Positions 43,374 to 51,465 are shown, counted from the first letter of the stretch. The stretch: DNA of 64,000 nt from Streptomyces cirratus (GCF_014650775.1 NZ_BMVP01000014.1:107002-171001); one strand, 5' to 3'. Notes: generated by a model from the sequence alone, not told the origin. A program made the numbers and translations.

Positions 43374-44201
43374 GTGACGAACGCCGTCTGGAGTCTGGTG
43401 GTCCCGTTGAAGCCGCTGGCGCTGGCCAAGAGCCGGCTCGCGGCGGCCGTCGGCGGCTGGCGCCCGGGGCTCGCGCTGGCCTTCGCGAAGGACACCGTGG
43501 CGGGGGCGCTGGCCTGCGCCGCGGTGGCGGATGTGGTGGTCGTCACGGACGACGCGGTGGCCGGTGCGGAACTGGCGCGGCTGGGGGCACGGATCGTCCC
43601 CGACGTCCCGGGCGCGGGGCTCAACGCGGCGCTGGCCCACGGGGCGCGGGCCGTTCGCTCGGGGCGGCCGGGGTCGGCGGTGGCCGCGCTGAACGCGGAC
43701 CTGCCCGCGCTGCGGCCGCCCGAATTGCTACGCGTGCTCGATAACGCCTCGGTATTTCCGCGGGCTTTTCTGGCGGATGCGGCAGGAATCGGGACGACCT
43801 TGCTTTCCGCTGCTCCGGACGTGGAATTGGCGCCCTCGTTCGGCGGCCCGTCGCGGGCCCGGCATTCGGCGTCCGGGGCGGTGGAAATCGCCCTGACCGG
43901 CGTCGACAGCGTCCGACGGGACGTGGACACCGGCGCGGATCTGCGCACGGCCCTCGCCCTGGGGGTGGGCCCTCACACGGCCCTATACAGTGCCGGTATG
44001 CAGGCCACCGCGTACACGTACGACTCCCAGACCCGCAGCGGCAGTGTGCTGCTGGACGACGGCACCCCCGTGCCCTTCGAGGCCGCGGCGTTCGACGCGG
44101 GCGGCCTGCGACTGCTGCGTCCGGGACAGCGCGTGCGGATCGAGACGGAGGGTTCGGGCGCGGACCTGCGCATCACCCTGGTCACCCTGCAGACGTTCTG
44201 A
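43374..44201 (+). CDS. fbiD: CofC/FbiD guanylyltransferase with C-terminal OB-like extension
   Basis: 275 residues from GTG 43374, with GGAGGGAAGGGG upstream. Residues 1 to about 208 are a CofC/FbiD nucleotidyltransferase (VVPLKPLALAKSRL, VVVVTDD, AALNADLPALRP, DVDTGADLRTAL), which makes the guanylylated precursor for coenzyme F420. Residues 209-275 form a separate small domain (SGSVLLDDGTPVPFEAAAF, GLRLLRPGQRVRIE) resembling a cold-shock/OB fold. An in-frame ATG at 43998 preceded by TATACAGT could allow this domain to be made alone. There is no stop codon between the parts, so a fusion is what the sequence shows. Confidence 0.85.
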   Translation: MTNAVWSLVVPLKPLALAKSRLAAAVGGWRPGLALAFAKDTVAGALACAAVADVVVVTDDAVAGAELARLGARIVPDVPGAGLNAALAHGARAVRSGRPGSAVAALNADLPALRPPELLRVLDNASVFPRAFLADAAGIGTTLLSAAPDVELAPSFGGPSRARHSASGAVEIALTGVDSVRRDVDTGADLRTALALGVGPHTALYSAGMQATAYTYDSQTRSGSVLLDDGTPVPFEAAAFDAGGLRLLRPGQRVRIETEGSGADLRITLVTLQTF

Positions 44202-44243
44202 CGGGGGGCCGGGGCCCGCGCCAACGGCGCGCGGACGCACCGC

Positions 44244-44276
44244 GGGCCGGCTTCCCCGCCCTGGGGAAGCCGGCCC
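44244..44276. terminator. Terminator between cofC/fbiD and hupS
   Basis: Perfect 14-bp stem (44244-44257 with 44263-44276), 5-nt loop, between convergent genes. Confidence 0.85.
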
Positions 44277-44296
44277 GGCGTGTGTGACCCGCCCTG

Positions 44297-44974
44297 TTAC
44301 TTCTTGCGGGCGGTGGTCTTCTTCGCGGTGGTCTTGCGCGCCGTCGTCTTCTTGGCGGGCGCCGTGGTCTTCGCGGTGGTCTTCTTCGCCGCCGGAGCCG
44401 TCTTCTTGGCCGTGGACGTGGTCTTCTTGGCCGTGGTCTTCTTCGCCGCGGCCGTGGAGGAGCCCGCCGCCGTCTTCTTCGCGGCGGTGGTGGTCTTCTT
44501 GGCGGCCGCGGTCGTCTTCTTGGCGGCGGCCTTCTTGGTGGTGGCGGCGGTCGTGGTCTTCCTCGCGGAGGTCGACTTGGCGGCCGTCTTCTTCGCGGTG
44601 GCCTTCTTGCCGACGGCCTTGGCGATGGTGGGCGGCGCGCCCGTGAGGCTGCCCTTCGGCGCCTTCTTGACGGCGACCTCTCCGCCCTTGGGGAGCTTCT
44701 TGGTGCCGCTGACCAGGTCCTTGAAGCCCTGGCCCGCACGGAAGCGGGGAACCGAGGTCTTCTTGACCCGGACGCGCTCACCCGTCTGCGGGTTACGGGC
44801 GTAGCGGGCCGGACGGTCGACCTTTTCGAACGAGCCGAAGCCGGTGACCGAAACCCGGTCGCCCGCGACGACCGCGCGGACCATCGCGTCCAGTACCGCG
44901 TCGACCGCGTCCGCGGCCTGCTGGCGGCCGCCGACCTTGTCGGCAATCGCTTCTACGAGCTGCGCCTTGTTCAC
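44297..44974 (-). CDS. hupS: HU-family nucleoid protein with lysine-rich tail (HupS type)
   Basis: 225 residues from GTG 44974 with AAGGGGAAG upstream. The first 93 or so residues are a standard HU domain (NKAQLVEAIADKVGG, DRVSVTGFGSFEKVDRPAR, RNPQTGERVRVKKTSVPRF). The rest is an extended K/A/T-rich tail with many AKKTT-type repeats, like histone H1. This two-part architecture matches HupS, the sporulation-associated HU of Streptomyces, which helps compact spore DNA. A well-formed promoter with an internal palindrome lies upstream. Confidence 0.95.
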   Translation of the reverse strand: MNKAQLVEAIADKVGGRQQAADAVDAVLDAMVRAVVAGDRVSVTGFGSFEKVDRPARYARNPQTGERVRVKKTSVPRFRAGQGFKDLVSGTKKLPKGGEVAVKKAPKGSLTGAPPTIAKAVGKKATAKKTAAKSTSARKTTTAATTKKAAAKKTTAAAKKTTTAAKKTAAGSSTAAAKKTTAKKTTSTAKKTAPAAKKTTAKTTAPAKKTTARKTTAKKTTARKK

Positions 44975-45026
44975 GTCTTCCCCTTCGGAGACTTCGCCAG
45001 AACGAATGTGTTCAAGCTTATTTCGC

Positions 45027-45055
45027 ACGTTAGGCGGATATATACCGCAAATCAA
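45027..45055 (-). promoter_or_regulatory. hupS promoter with spacer palindrome
   Basis: On the - strand TTGATT (45055-45050), exactly 17 bp, then TAACGT (45032-45027), 53 nt before the GTG. The spacer holds a 15-bp inverted repeat with ends GCGG and CCGC around an ATATATA core (45034-45048), a likely operator or supercoiling-sensitive element. Confidence 0.55.
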
Positions 45056-45118
45056 ACACGAAACGGGCTAATCACCCTAGTGCCGCAACGTCGTAAGCCG
45101 TTACGGAGTTCCTTCGCA

Positions 45119-45346
45119 TCAGTCGCCTTCAGGGAATCGACCCTCGTCGAGGTCCTTCATCAACCTGTCCAGGCGCCTTGCCGCATCGGCGAGATCATGC
45201 TTCGCCGCTGCCGTGACGACCAACAGCTTCCGGGACAGCGCCATCCTTACGCCCTCCGGGACTTGCAGCGTGCGCACCCTTGCGTGTGCTTCTTTCAATC
45301 GGTTCGCGACCACTTCGTAGAGCTCAAGTTGACTGTCGCGTTCCAT
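45119..45346 (-). CDS. Small conserved helical protein of unknown function
   Basis: 75 residues from ATG 45346 (MERDSQLELYEVVANRLKEA). It is rich in charged helical sequence (LSRKLLVVTAAAKHDLADAARRL) with no cysteine or catalytic motif. A homologue appears to sit between hupS and leuD in other streptomycetes (from memory). The reading frame, start and bias look genuine. It could be co-transcribed with hupS, though hupS has its own promoter. Confidence 0.75.
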   Translation of the reverse strand: MERDSQLELYEVVANRLKEAHARVRTLQVPEGVRMALSRKLLVVTAAAKHDLADAARRLDRLMKDLDEGRFPEGD

Positions 45347-45400
45347 GCACAGATTGTGCCATCTGGGGCGAGTTGTCGCCTCACGGGGCCTCAACACACG

Positions 45401-45434
45401 ACTGTGCCCCCCGCCGGGAGGCGGGGGGCACAGT
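45401..45434 (-). terminator. Terminator after leuD
   Basis: Perfect 15-bp stem (45401-45415 with 45420-45434), GGGA loop, about 50 nt past the leuD stop. Confidence 0.85.
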
Positions 45435-45483
45435 GGGGGCGATGTGATCACCCGAGGACGAATAAGCGCTGATCAGGCTGGAA

Positions 45484-46077
45484 TCACGCCTGAATCGTGC
45501 GCGGCTTGAAGGCGGCCCGGGTGCTTTCGAAGGCGGCGATGTCCGCTTCGTTCTGAAGGGTGAGGGAGATGTCGTCCAGGCCCTCCAGCAGACGCCAGCG
45601 GGCGTTGTCGTCGAGTTCGAACTCCGCGTCGACGCCTTCGGCTCGGACCTTGCGGTCCACCAGGTCGACGGTGATCTCGGCGGTGGGGTCCGCCTCGGTC
45701 AGCTGCCACAGCCGCTCGACGGTCTCCTGCGGCAGGACCACGGTCAGCAGGCCGTTCTTCAACGAGTTGCCGCGGAAGATGTCGGCGAAGCGCGAGGAGA
45801 TGACGGTCTTGAAACCGAAGTTCTGCAGGGCCCAGACGGCGTGCTCGCGCGAGGAGCCGGTACCGAAGTCCGGGCCGGCCACCAGCACGGTCGCGCCGGC
45901 GCGCTCCGGACGGTTGGTGACGAACTCCGGGTCCTTGCGCCAGGCCTCGAAGAGCCCGTCCTCGAACCCGTCGCGGGTGATCTTCTTCAGCCAGTGCGCG
46001 GGGATGATCTGGTCGGTGTCGACGTTGCTGCGGCGCAGCGGGACGGCCCGGCCGGTGTGGGTGGTGAAAGCTTCCAT
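45484..46077 (-). CDS. leuD: 3-isopropylmalate dehydratase small subunit
   Basis: Leucine biosynthesis; partner of LeuC. 197 residues from ATG 46077, 3 nt after the leuC stop. Family motifs: RSNVDTDQIIPAHWLKKI near the N-terminus, VAGPDFGTGSSREHAVWAL, and RFADIFRGNSLKNGLL. Normal length, same operon as leuC. Confidence 0.97.
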   Translation of the reverse strand: MEAFTTHTGRAVPLRRSNVDTDQIIPAHWLKKITRDGFEDGLFEAWRKDPEFVTNRPERAGATVLVAGPDFGTGSSREHAVWALQNFGFKTVISSRFADIFRGNSLKNGLLTVVLPQETVERLWQLTEADPTAEITVDLVDRKVRAEGVDAEFELDDNARWRLLEGLDDISLTLQNEADIAAFESTRAAFKPRTIQA

Positions 46078-46080
46078 GAT

Positions 46081-47505
46081 TCAGACTCCGGCGGGGGCGG
46101 TGACGTCGGACAGGTCGGCGGGCGAGGCCAGATGGCCCAGTACCGCGGTCGCGGCGGCCACCTGCGGGGAAACCAGGTGGGTGCGCCCGCCCTTGCCCTG
46201 GCGGCCCTCGAAATTGCGGTTGGAGGTGGACGCGGAGCGCTCACCGGGGGCCAGTTGGTCGGGGTTCATGCCCAGGCACATCGAGCAGCCCGCGTGCCGC
46301 CATTCGGCCCCGGCCTCCTTGAAGACCTTGTCCAGACCCTCCTCCACGGCCTGGAGCGCGACCCGGACCGAGCCCGGGACGACCAGCATCCGTACGCCGT
46401 CGGCGACTTTGCGGCCCTCGACGATGCCCGCGACGGCCCGCAGGTCCTCGATGCGGCCGTTGGTGCAGGAACCTACGAAGACGGTGTCGACCTTGATGTC
46501 ACGCAGCGGCTGTCCGGCCGTCAACCCCATGTATTCCAGGGCCTTTTCGGCGGCGAGGCGCTCCGAAGCGTCCTCGTACGAAGCCGGGTCGGGGACGCTC
46601 GCCGACAGGGGCGCCCCCTGGCCCGGGTTGGTGCCCCAGGTGACGAACGGCGACAGCGAGGCGCCGTCGATGACGACCTCGGCGTCGAAGACGGCGTCGT
46701 CGTCGGTGCGCAGCGTCTTCCAGTAGGCGACCGCCGCGTCCCAGTCCTCGCCCACCGGGGCGTGGTCGCGGCCCTGGAGGTAGTCGAAGGTGGTCTGGTC
46801 GGGGGCGATCATGCCCGCGCGGGCGCCGGCCTCGATCGACATGTTGCAGATGGTCATGCGGGCTTCCATCGACAGCTGCTCGATGGCCTCGCCGCGGTAT
46901 TCCAGGACGTAGCCCTGGCCGCCGCCCGTGCCGATCTTCGCGATGATCGCCAGGATCAGGTCCTTGGCGGTGACGCCCTCGGCCAGCGCGCCGGTGACGG
47001 TGATCGCCATCGTCTTGGGGCGGGCCAGCGGCAGCGTCTGGGTGGCCAGCACGTGCTCGACCTGGCTGGTGCCGATGCCGAAGGCCAGCGCGCCGAAGGC
47101 GCCGTGCGTGGAGGTGTGGGAGTCGCCGCAGACCACGGTGGTGCCGGGCTGGGTCAGTCCCAGCTGCGGTCCCACCACGTGGACTACGCCCTGCTCGACG
47201 TCGCCCAGCGAGTGCAGCCGGACCCCGAACTCGGCGCAGTTGCGCCGCAGCGTCTCCAGCTGGGCCCGGGAGACCGGGTCCGCGATCGGCTTGTCGATGT
47301 CGATGGTGGGGGTGTTGTGGTCCTCGGTCGCGATGGTGAGGTCCAGGCGACGGACCTTGCGGCCGGCCTGGCGCAGACCCTCGAAGGCCTGGGGGCTGGT
47401 CACCTCGTGCAGCAGGTGCAGATCGATGAAGAGGAGATCGGGCTCGCCCTCGGCGCGCCGGACGACATGGTCGTCCCAGACCTTCTCCGCGAGTGTCCTA
47501 CCCAT
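46081..47505 (-). CDS. leuC: 3-isopropylmalate dehydratase large subunit
   Basis: 4Fe-4S isomerase of leucine biosynthesis. 474 residues from ATG 47505, with GGAGGG about 6 nt upstream. Cluster-binding cysteines occur in FVGSCTNGRIEDL and in AGCSMCLGMNPDQ. The N-terminus (TLAEKVWDDHVVRR, DLHLLHEVTSPQAF) and CGDSHTSTHGAFG match the family. The leuCD operon is divergent from ndgR across 119 bp, and NdgR is known in S. coelicolor to control leuCD. Confidence 0.97.
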   Translation of the reverse strand: MGRTLAEKVWDDHVVRRAEGEPDLLFIDLHLLHEVTSPQAFEGLRQAGRKVRRLDLTIATEDHNTPTIDIDKPIADPVSRAQLETLRRNCAEFGVRLHSLGDVEQGVVHVVGPQLGLTQPGTTVVCGDSHTSTHGAFGALAFGIGTSQVEHVLATQTLPLARPKTMAITVTGALAEGVTAKDLILAIIAKIGTGGGQGYVLEYRGEAIEQLSMEARMTICNMSIEAGARAGMIAPDQTTFDYLQGRDHAPVGEDWDAAVAYWKTLRTDDDAVFDAEVVIDGASLSPFVTWGTNPGQGAPLSASVPDPASYEDASERLAAEKALEYMGLTAGQPLRDIKVDTVFVGSCTNGRIEDLRAVAGIVEGRKVADGVRMLVVPGSVRVALQAVEEGLDKVFKEAGAEWRHAGCSMCLGMNPDQLAPGERSASTSNRNFEGRQGKGGRTHLVSPQVAAATAVLGHLASPADLSDVTAPAGV

Positions 47506-47592
47506 CGCTTTCCCTCCGGCTCACCGTCCCGGGCCCAGTGGTTCGTGGACCCGTACATACAGACTCGCTGTTTCTTGGAAAAATTGAACTTG

Positions 47593-47611
47593 CGTTTCAC
47601 AGTGTGAGACG
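47593..47611. promoter_or_regulatory. NdgR-type operator candidate between leuC and ndgR
   Basis: CGTTTCACA-G-TGTGAGACG, a 19-bp palindrome with one mismatch, 14 bp before the ndgR ATG and 88 bp before leuC. Its place suits autoregulation and leuCD control by NdgR. Confidence 0.6.
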
Positions 47612-47624
47612 TGAATATCGTTTC

Positions 47625-48341
47625 ATGGACAACTCTAGCGGCGTCGGCGTTCTCGACAAGGCAGCTCTGGTACTGAGCGCACTGGAGTCCGGTCCGGCCA
47701 CCCTCGCCGGGCTGGTCGCGGCGACAGGGCTCGCACGACCCACGGCACATCGCCTTGCCGTGGCACTGGAACACCACCGGATGGTGGCGAGGGACATGCA
47801 GGGCCGGTTCATCCTCGGTCCGCGGCTGGCAGAGCTTGCCGCCGCGGCCGGCGAGGACCGCCTGCTGGCCACGGCCGGACCGGTGCTCACCCACCTCCGC
47901 GACGTGACGGGCGAGAGCGCGCAGCTCTACCGGCGTCAAGGCGACATGCGCATCTGCGTGGCGGCGGCCGAGCGGCTGTCGGGCCTGCGGGACACCGTCC
48001 CGGTGGGCTCCACGCTCCCGATGAAGGCCGGCTCGGCCGCGCAGATCCTGATGGCATGGGAGGAGCCCGAGCGGCTCCACCGCGGGCTCCAGGGCGCGCG
48101 TTTCACGGCGACGGCCCTGTCGGGCGTACGGCGCCGCGGCTGGGCCCAGTCGATCGGCGAGCGGGAGCCCGGCGTGGCCTCCGTCTCGGCGCCGGTGCGC
48201 GGGCCGTCGAACCGGGTGGTGGCCGCGGTGTCGGTCTCCGGCCCGATCGAGCGCCTGACCCGGCACCCGGGCCGGATGCACGCCCAAGCGGTCATCGACG
48301 CCGCCGGCCGGCTGACGGAGGCCCTGCGCCGCTCCGGCTGA
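47625..48341 (+). CDS. ndgR: IclR-family regulator NdgR
   Basis: 238 residues from ATG 47625 (MDNSSGVGVLDKAALVL). N-terminal winged helix-turn-helix with TLAGLVAATGLARPTAHRLAVAL; C-terminal IclR effector domain with SAQLYRRQGDMRICVAAAE and LPMKAGSAAQILMAW. Divergent leuCD and the sequence identify it as NdgR, which in Streptomyces regulates leucine and other amino-acid genes and affects antibiotic output. The intergenic palindrome overlaps its likely promoter. Confidence 0.93.
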   Translation: MDNSSGVGVLDKAALVLSALESGPATLAGLVAATGLARPTAHRLAVALEHHRMVARDMQGRFILGPRLAELAAAAGEDRLLATAGPVLTHLRDVTGESAQLYRRQGDMRICVAAAERLSGLRDTVPVGSTLPMKAGSAAQILMAWEEPERLHRGLQGARFTATALSGVRRRGWAQSIGEREPGVASVSAPVRGPSNRVVAAVSVSGPIERLTRHPGRMHAQAVIDAAGRLTEALRRSG

Positions 48342-48502
48342 CCTCCTCCGCCCTTTCCCCCCGTCCTTCCGGGCCCGGGGGCGCGTACGACGCCGCACAC
48401 GTCCGAACACGCGCCCCCGGGCCCGTACTTATGGCCGCCGCCAGGCCCTGGCCCCGTTGCCCGCGCATGGCGAACACGACGAAAATGACGAACACGACGA
48501 AA

Positions 48503-48533
48503 GAGGCCCTCCGCGATGATCGCGGAGGGCCTC
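48503..48533 (-). terminator. Terminator of the tRNA cluster
   Basis: Perfect 14-bp stem (48503-48516 with 48520-48533), TGA loop, followed on the - strand by TTTCGTCGTGTTCG repeated twice (T-rich). It lies 10 nt after the last tRNA-Glu. Confidence 0.85.
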
Positions 48534-48542
48534 TCCCATACG

Positions 48543-48615
48543 TACCCCCGACCGGATTCGAACCGGCGCTACCGCCTTGAGAGGGCGGCGTGCTAGGCCG
48601 CTACACAACGGGGGC
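48543..48615 (-). tRNA. tRNA-Glu (CTC), copy 1
   Basis: 73 nt. Acceptor arm GCCCCCG pairs with CGGGGGT; anticodon loop CTCTCAA gives CTC; T-loop GGTTCGAATCC. No encoded CCA. Last gene of the five-tRNA unit. Confidence 0.95.
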
Positions 48616-48642
48616 AAAGCACTGCGTTACTGCTGCACTGCG

Positions 48643-48714
48643 CTGGGCTACCAGGACTCGAACCTAGAATAAGGGAACCAGAAACCCTCGTGTTGCCAAT
48701 TACACTATAGCCCA
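48643..48714 (-). tRNA. tRNA-Gln (CTG), copy 1
   Basis: 72 nt. Acceptor TGGGCTA pairs with TAGCCCA, discriminator G; anticodon loop contains TTCTGGT, giving CTG; T-loop GGTTCGAGTCC. No encoded CCA. Confidence 0.94.
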
Positions 48715-48741
48715 TAGTGGTCTAGACCATGCTAGACGTAG

Positions 48742-48814
48742 TACCCCCGACCGGATTCGAACCGGCGCTACCGCCTTGAGAGGGCGGCGTGCTAGGCCGC
48801 TACACAACGGGGGC
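48742..48814 (-). tRNA. tRNA-Glu (CTC), copy 2
   Basis: 73 nt, identical to the other two tRNA-Glu copies; flanking sequence differs from them. Confidence 0.95.
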
Positions 48815-48877
48815 CCTAGCGATCCTGCATCAAGACGTCCGGGAGCTACCCAGTGGAGGTCTTGCGGGAAGGATCTG

Positions 48878-48950
48878 TACCCCCGACCGGATTCGAACCG
48901 GCGCTACCGCCTTGAGAGGGCGGCGTGCTAGGCCGCTACACAACGGGGGC
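48878..48950 (-). tRNA. tRNA-Glu (CTC), copy 3
   Basis: 73 nt, identical to copies 1 and 2. Together with the adjacent tRNA-Gln it repeats the block 48543-48714. Confidence 0.95.
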
Positions 48951-48977
48951 AAAGCACTGCGTTACTGCTGCACTGCG

Positions 48978-49049
48978 CTGGGCTACCAGGACTCGAACCT
49001 AGAATAAGGGAACCAGAAACCCTCGTGTTGCCAATTACACTATAGCCCA
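48978..49049 (-). tRNA. tRNA-Gln (CTG), copy 2
   Basis: 72 nt, identical to copy 1. First gene of the cluster in transcription order. Confidence 0.94.
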
Positions 49050-49134
49050 CCAAAATGCAAGCCCCTGGGGGACTTTCATTCGGTTAGCGCCTCCGTCCGG
49101 CCTTCCGGCCCGCTCGGGCGGCGCAGAAAGAACA

Positions 49135-49863
49135 TTACCGGATGCCTGACCGTGCTCCAAAACGGGTATCGGCGGCCAGCAGTGCCGGGAGCTGGGCAAG
49201 ACCGGAGATCCGGTGCACTCCTCCGGGTGCCGGTCCGGGCATGCCGCAGCGGTCGAGCCACACGGCCGTCAGGCCCGCGTCGCGGGCTCCACGGGCGTCG
49301 ATCTCCGGCTGGTCACCGACGTACGCCACCTCGTGCGGCGGCAGCCCGAGCGCCTCGCAGGCCCCCAGGAAGGCGGCCGCGTCCGGCTTGCTGACGCCGA
49401 GCTCGGCGGCGCAGACCAGCACTTCGAAGCGCTCGCGCAGCCCGAGCCGGCGCAGCTTGGGATCCTGGTTGGCGGTGGAGGAATTGGAGAGCACGCCGTG
49501 CCGGTAGTCGCGGGCCAGGGCGTCCAGCACGGGCAGCACGTCCGGGAACAGCGCCCAAGCCGCCTGGTAGTGCACGACGTACCGGTCGAACCAGTCCTCG
49601 GCCTCGGCGTCGCCCATCTCCGGGGCGCCCAGGAAGTCGCGTACCCGGTCCCGGCGCTGGGCCCGGAAGGTCGTCTCACCGGCGGCGAAGCGCGCCCAGT
49701 GGCGTTCGGTCGCGGCGCGCCACAGTGCCAGGGCCGCCGCCGGGGACCCGTAGCGCTCGGCCAGCCCGTCGTCGGCCAGGTGCCGTGCGAGACCGGCGGT
49801 GTCGGCCCCGGTGTAGTCGAACAGGGTGTCGTCGACGTCCCACAACAACGCGCGGATCGGCAT
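49135..49863 (-). CDS. HAD-superfamily hydrolase
   Basis: 242-residue phosphatase-like enzyme from ATG 49863. Motif I WDVDDTLFDYTG (nucleophile Asp), motif II GVLSNSSTANQ, motif III lysine in VSKPDAAAFLGACEALG and motif IV VGDQPEIDARGARDAG. It has the cap layout of the YjjG/REG-2-type group. Substrate unknown. It lies 126 bp downstream of gltX behind a terminator, and upstream of the tRNA cluster. Confidence 0.88.
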   Translation of the reverse strand: MPIRALLWDVDDTLFDYTGADTAGLARHLADDGLAERYGSPAAALALWRAATERHWARFAAGETTFRAQRRDRVRDFLGAPEMGDAEAEDWFDRYVVHYQAAWALFPDVLPVLDALARDYRHGVLSNSSTANQDPKLRRLGLRERFEVLVCAAELGVSKPDAAAFLGACEALGLPPHEVAYVGDQPEIDARGARDAGLTAVWLDRCGMPGPAPGGVHRISGLAQLPALLAADTRFGARSGIR

Positions 49864-49939
49864 GCCGCCGAGCCTACGCCGCGCGGCCGCCCCGGGAGGG
49901 CACGACGGAGAAGTCCGTCACTACCTGTTCCGGCAGACG

Positions 49940-49976
49940 CCGAAGGGGCGGCGCCGTCGGGCGGCCGCCCCTTCGG
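49940..49976 (-). terminator. Terminator after gltX
   Basis: Perfect 13-bp stem (49940-49952 with 49964-49976), 13 nt past the gltX stop. Confidence 0.8.
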
Positions 49977-49989
49977 GGGTGGTGCGGGG

Positions 49990-51465
49990 TCAGGCGGTGA
50001 GCTTGGCCAGGGCCGCGTCGATGCGGGCCAGGGAGCGCTCCTTGCCCAGGATCTGGAGGGACTCGAAGAGCGGCAGGCCGACGGTACGGCCGGTGACCGC
50101 GACGCGGACCGGGGCCTGGGCCTTGCCCAGCTTGAGGCCGTGGGCCTCGCCGGCGGTCAGGACGGCCTGCTTGAGGGCCTCCGGGTCGCTCCAGTCGGCC
50201 GTCTCCAGGTGGGAGCGGACGGTGGTCAGCAGCGCTGCGGGCTCGCCCTTCATCGCCTTGTCCCAGGACGCCTGGTCCTCGACCGGCTCCTTGCGGAAGA
50301 GGAAGTCGACGTTCGCCGTGATGTCCGACAGGACGGTCACCCGGGTCTGCGCGTAGGGCGCGATGGCCTCCCACGCCTGCTCGTCGAAGTCCTCCGGCTC
50401 CCAGTTGGCGTGCGGCGCCCGCAGCCACGGCCGGCACGCGTCGGCGAAGGCCTTCGGGTCCATCCGGCGGATGTGGTCGGCGTTGATCGCCTCGGCCTTC
50501 TTCAGGTCGAAGCGGGCCGGGTTGGCGTTCACGTCCGTGATGTCGAACTTCGCCACCATCTCCTCGATGGTGAAGATGTCCTGGTCCTTGGAGAACGACC
50601 AGCCGAGGAGCGAGAGGTAGTTCAGCAGGCCCTCGGGGAGGAAGCCGCGCTCGCGGTACAGGTTGAGCGAGGCCTCGGGGTCGCGCTTGGAGAGCTTCTT
50701 GTTCCCCTCGCCCATGACGTACGGCAGGTGGCCGAACTCCGGGATGCCGGTGGCGACGCCCAGCTCCATCAGCGCCTTGTACAGCGCGATCTGGCGCGGC
50801 GTGGAGGACAGCAGGTCCTCGCCCCGCAGCACGTGCGTGATCTGCATCAGCGCGTCGTCGACCGGGTTGACCAGGGTGTACAGCGGGGCGCCGTTGGCCC
50901 GCAGGATGCCGAAGTCCGGCACGTTCTCCGGGGTGAAGGTCAGCTCTCCGCGGACCAGGTCGGTGAAGGTGATCGGCTCGTCGGGCATCCGGAAGCGGAC
51001 GATCGAGAGGCGGCCCTCGGCCTGGTACGCGGCCACCTGCTCGGCGCTCAGGTCGCGGCAGTGACCGTCGTAGCCCGAGGGCTTGCCGGCCGCGCGGGCG
51101 GCGTTGCGGCGCTCCTCCAGCTCCTCGGTCGTGCAGTAGCAGTCGTACGCGTAGCCGCCGTCCCGCAGGCGCTGGGCGACGTCCGCGTAGATGTCCATCC
51201 GCTGCGACTGGCGGTACGGGGCGTGGGGGCCGCCGACCTCGGGGCCCTCGTCCCAGGTGAAGCCCAGCCAGCGCAGCGAGTCGAGCAGCTGGTGGTAGGA
51301 CTCCTCGGAGTCGCGGGCCGCGTCGGTGTCCTCGATGCGGAAGACGAACGTACCGCCGTGGTGGCGGGCGAACGCCCAGTTGAAGAGGGCGGTCCGGATC
51401 AGGCCCACGTGGGGGTTGCCGGTCGGGGAGGGACAGAAACGTACGCGGACGTTCGCGTTAGCCAC
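49990..51465 (-). CDS. gltX: Glutamyl-tRNA synthetase
   Basis: Class I synthetase; 491 residues from GTG 51465, overlapping the upstream gene's stop by 8 nt. HIGH-type motif in FCPSPTGNPHVGLIRTALFN; KMSKS-type motif as KKLSKRDPEASLN; FRIEDTDAARDSEES and VLRGEDLLSSTPRQ are also diagnostic. Actinobacteria generally lack GlnRS and use a non-discriminating GluRS that charges both tRNA-Glu and tRNA-Gln, the latter fixed by GatCAB. Both tRNA types are encoded about 1 kb downstream, which fits that role. Confidence 0.96.
   Translation of the reverse strand: MANANVRVRFCPSPTGNPHVGLIRTALFNWAFARHHGGTFVFRIEDTDAARDSEESYHQLLDSLRWLGFTWDEGPEVGGPHAPYRQSQRMDIYADVAQRLRDGGYAYDCYCTTEELEERRNAARAAGKPSGYDGHCRDLSAEQVAAYQAEGRLSIVRFRMPDEPITFTDLVRGELTFTPENVPDFGILRANGAPLYTLVNPVDDALMQITHVLRGEDLLSSTPRQIALYKALMELGVATGIPEFGHLPYVMGEGNKKLSKRDPEASLNLYRERGFLPEGLLNYLSLLGWSFSKDQDIFTIEEMVAKFDITDVNANPARFDLKKAEAINADHIRRMDPKAFADACRPWLRAPHANWEPEDFDEQAWEAIAPYAQTRVTVLSDITANVDFLFRKEPVEDQASWDKAMKGEPAALLTTVRSHLETADWSDPEALKQAVLTAGEAHGLKLGKAQAPVRVAVTGRTVGLPLFESLQILGKERSLARIDAALAKLTA

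Larger units (their letters stand above)
48543..49049 (-). repeat. Duplicated tRNA-Glu/tRNA-Gln block
   Basis: The 172-bp block 48543-48714 is repeated without visible change at 48878-49049, including the 27-bp spacer between the two tRNAs. A lone tRNA-Glu sits between the copies. Confidence 0.9.

Noticed and set aside
48056..48580. + strand frame running past ndgR into the tRNA terminator
   Set aside because: It crosses the tRNA terminator hairpin and ends inside a tRNA gene; not a plausible protein.
48789..49007. 72-codon + strand frame across the tRNA genes
   Set aside because: It is made of tRNA antisense sequence.
48543..49049. Repeat-spacer-repeat pattern resembling a short CRISPR array
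   Set aside because: The repeats fold as complete tRNA-Glu and tRNA-Gln genes with anticodons; no cas genes are present.
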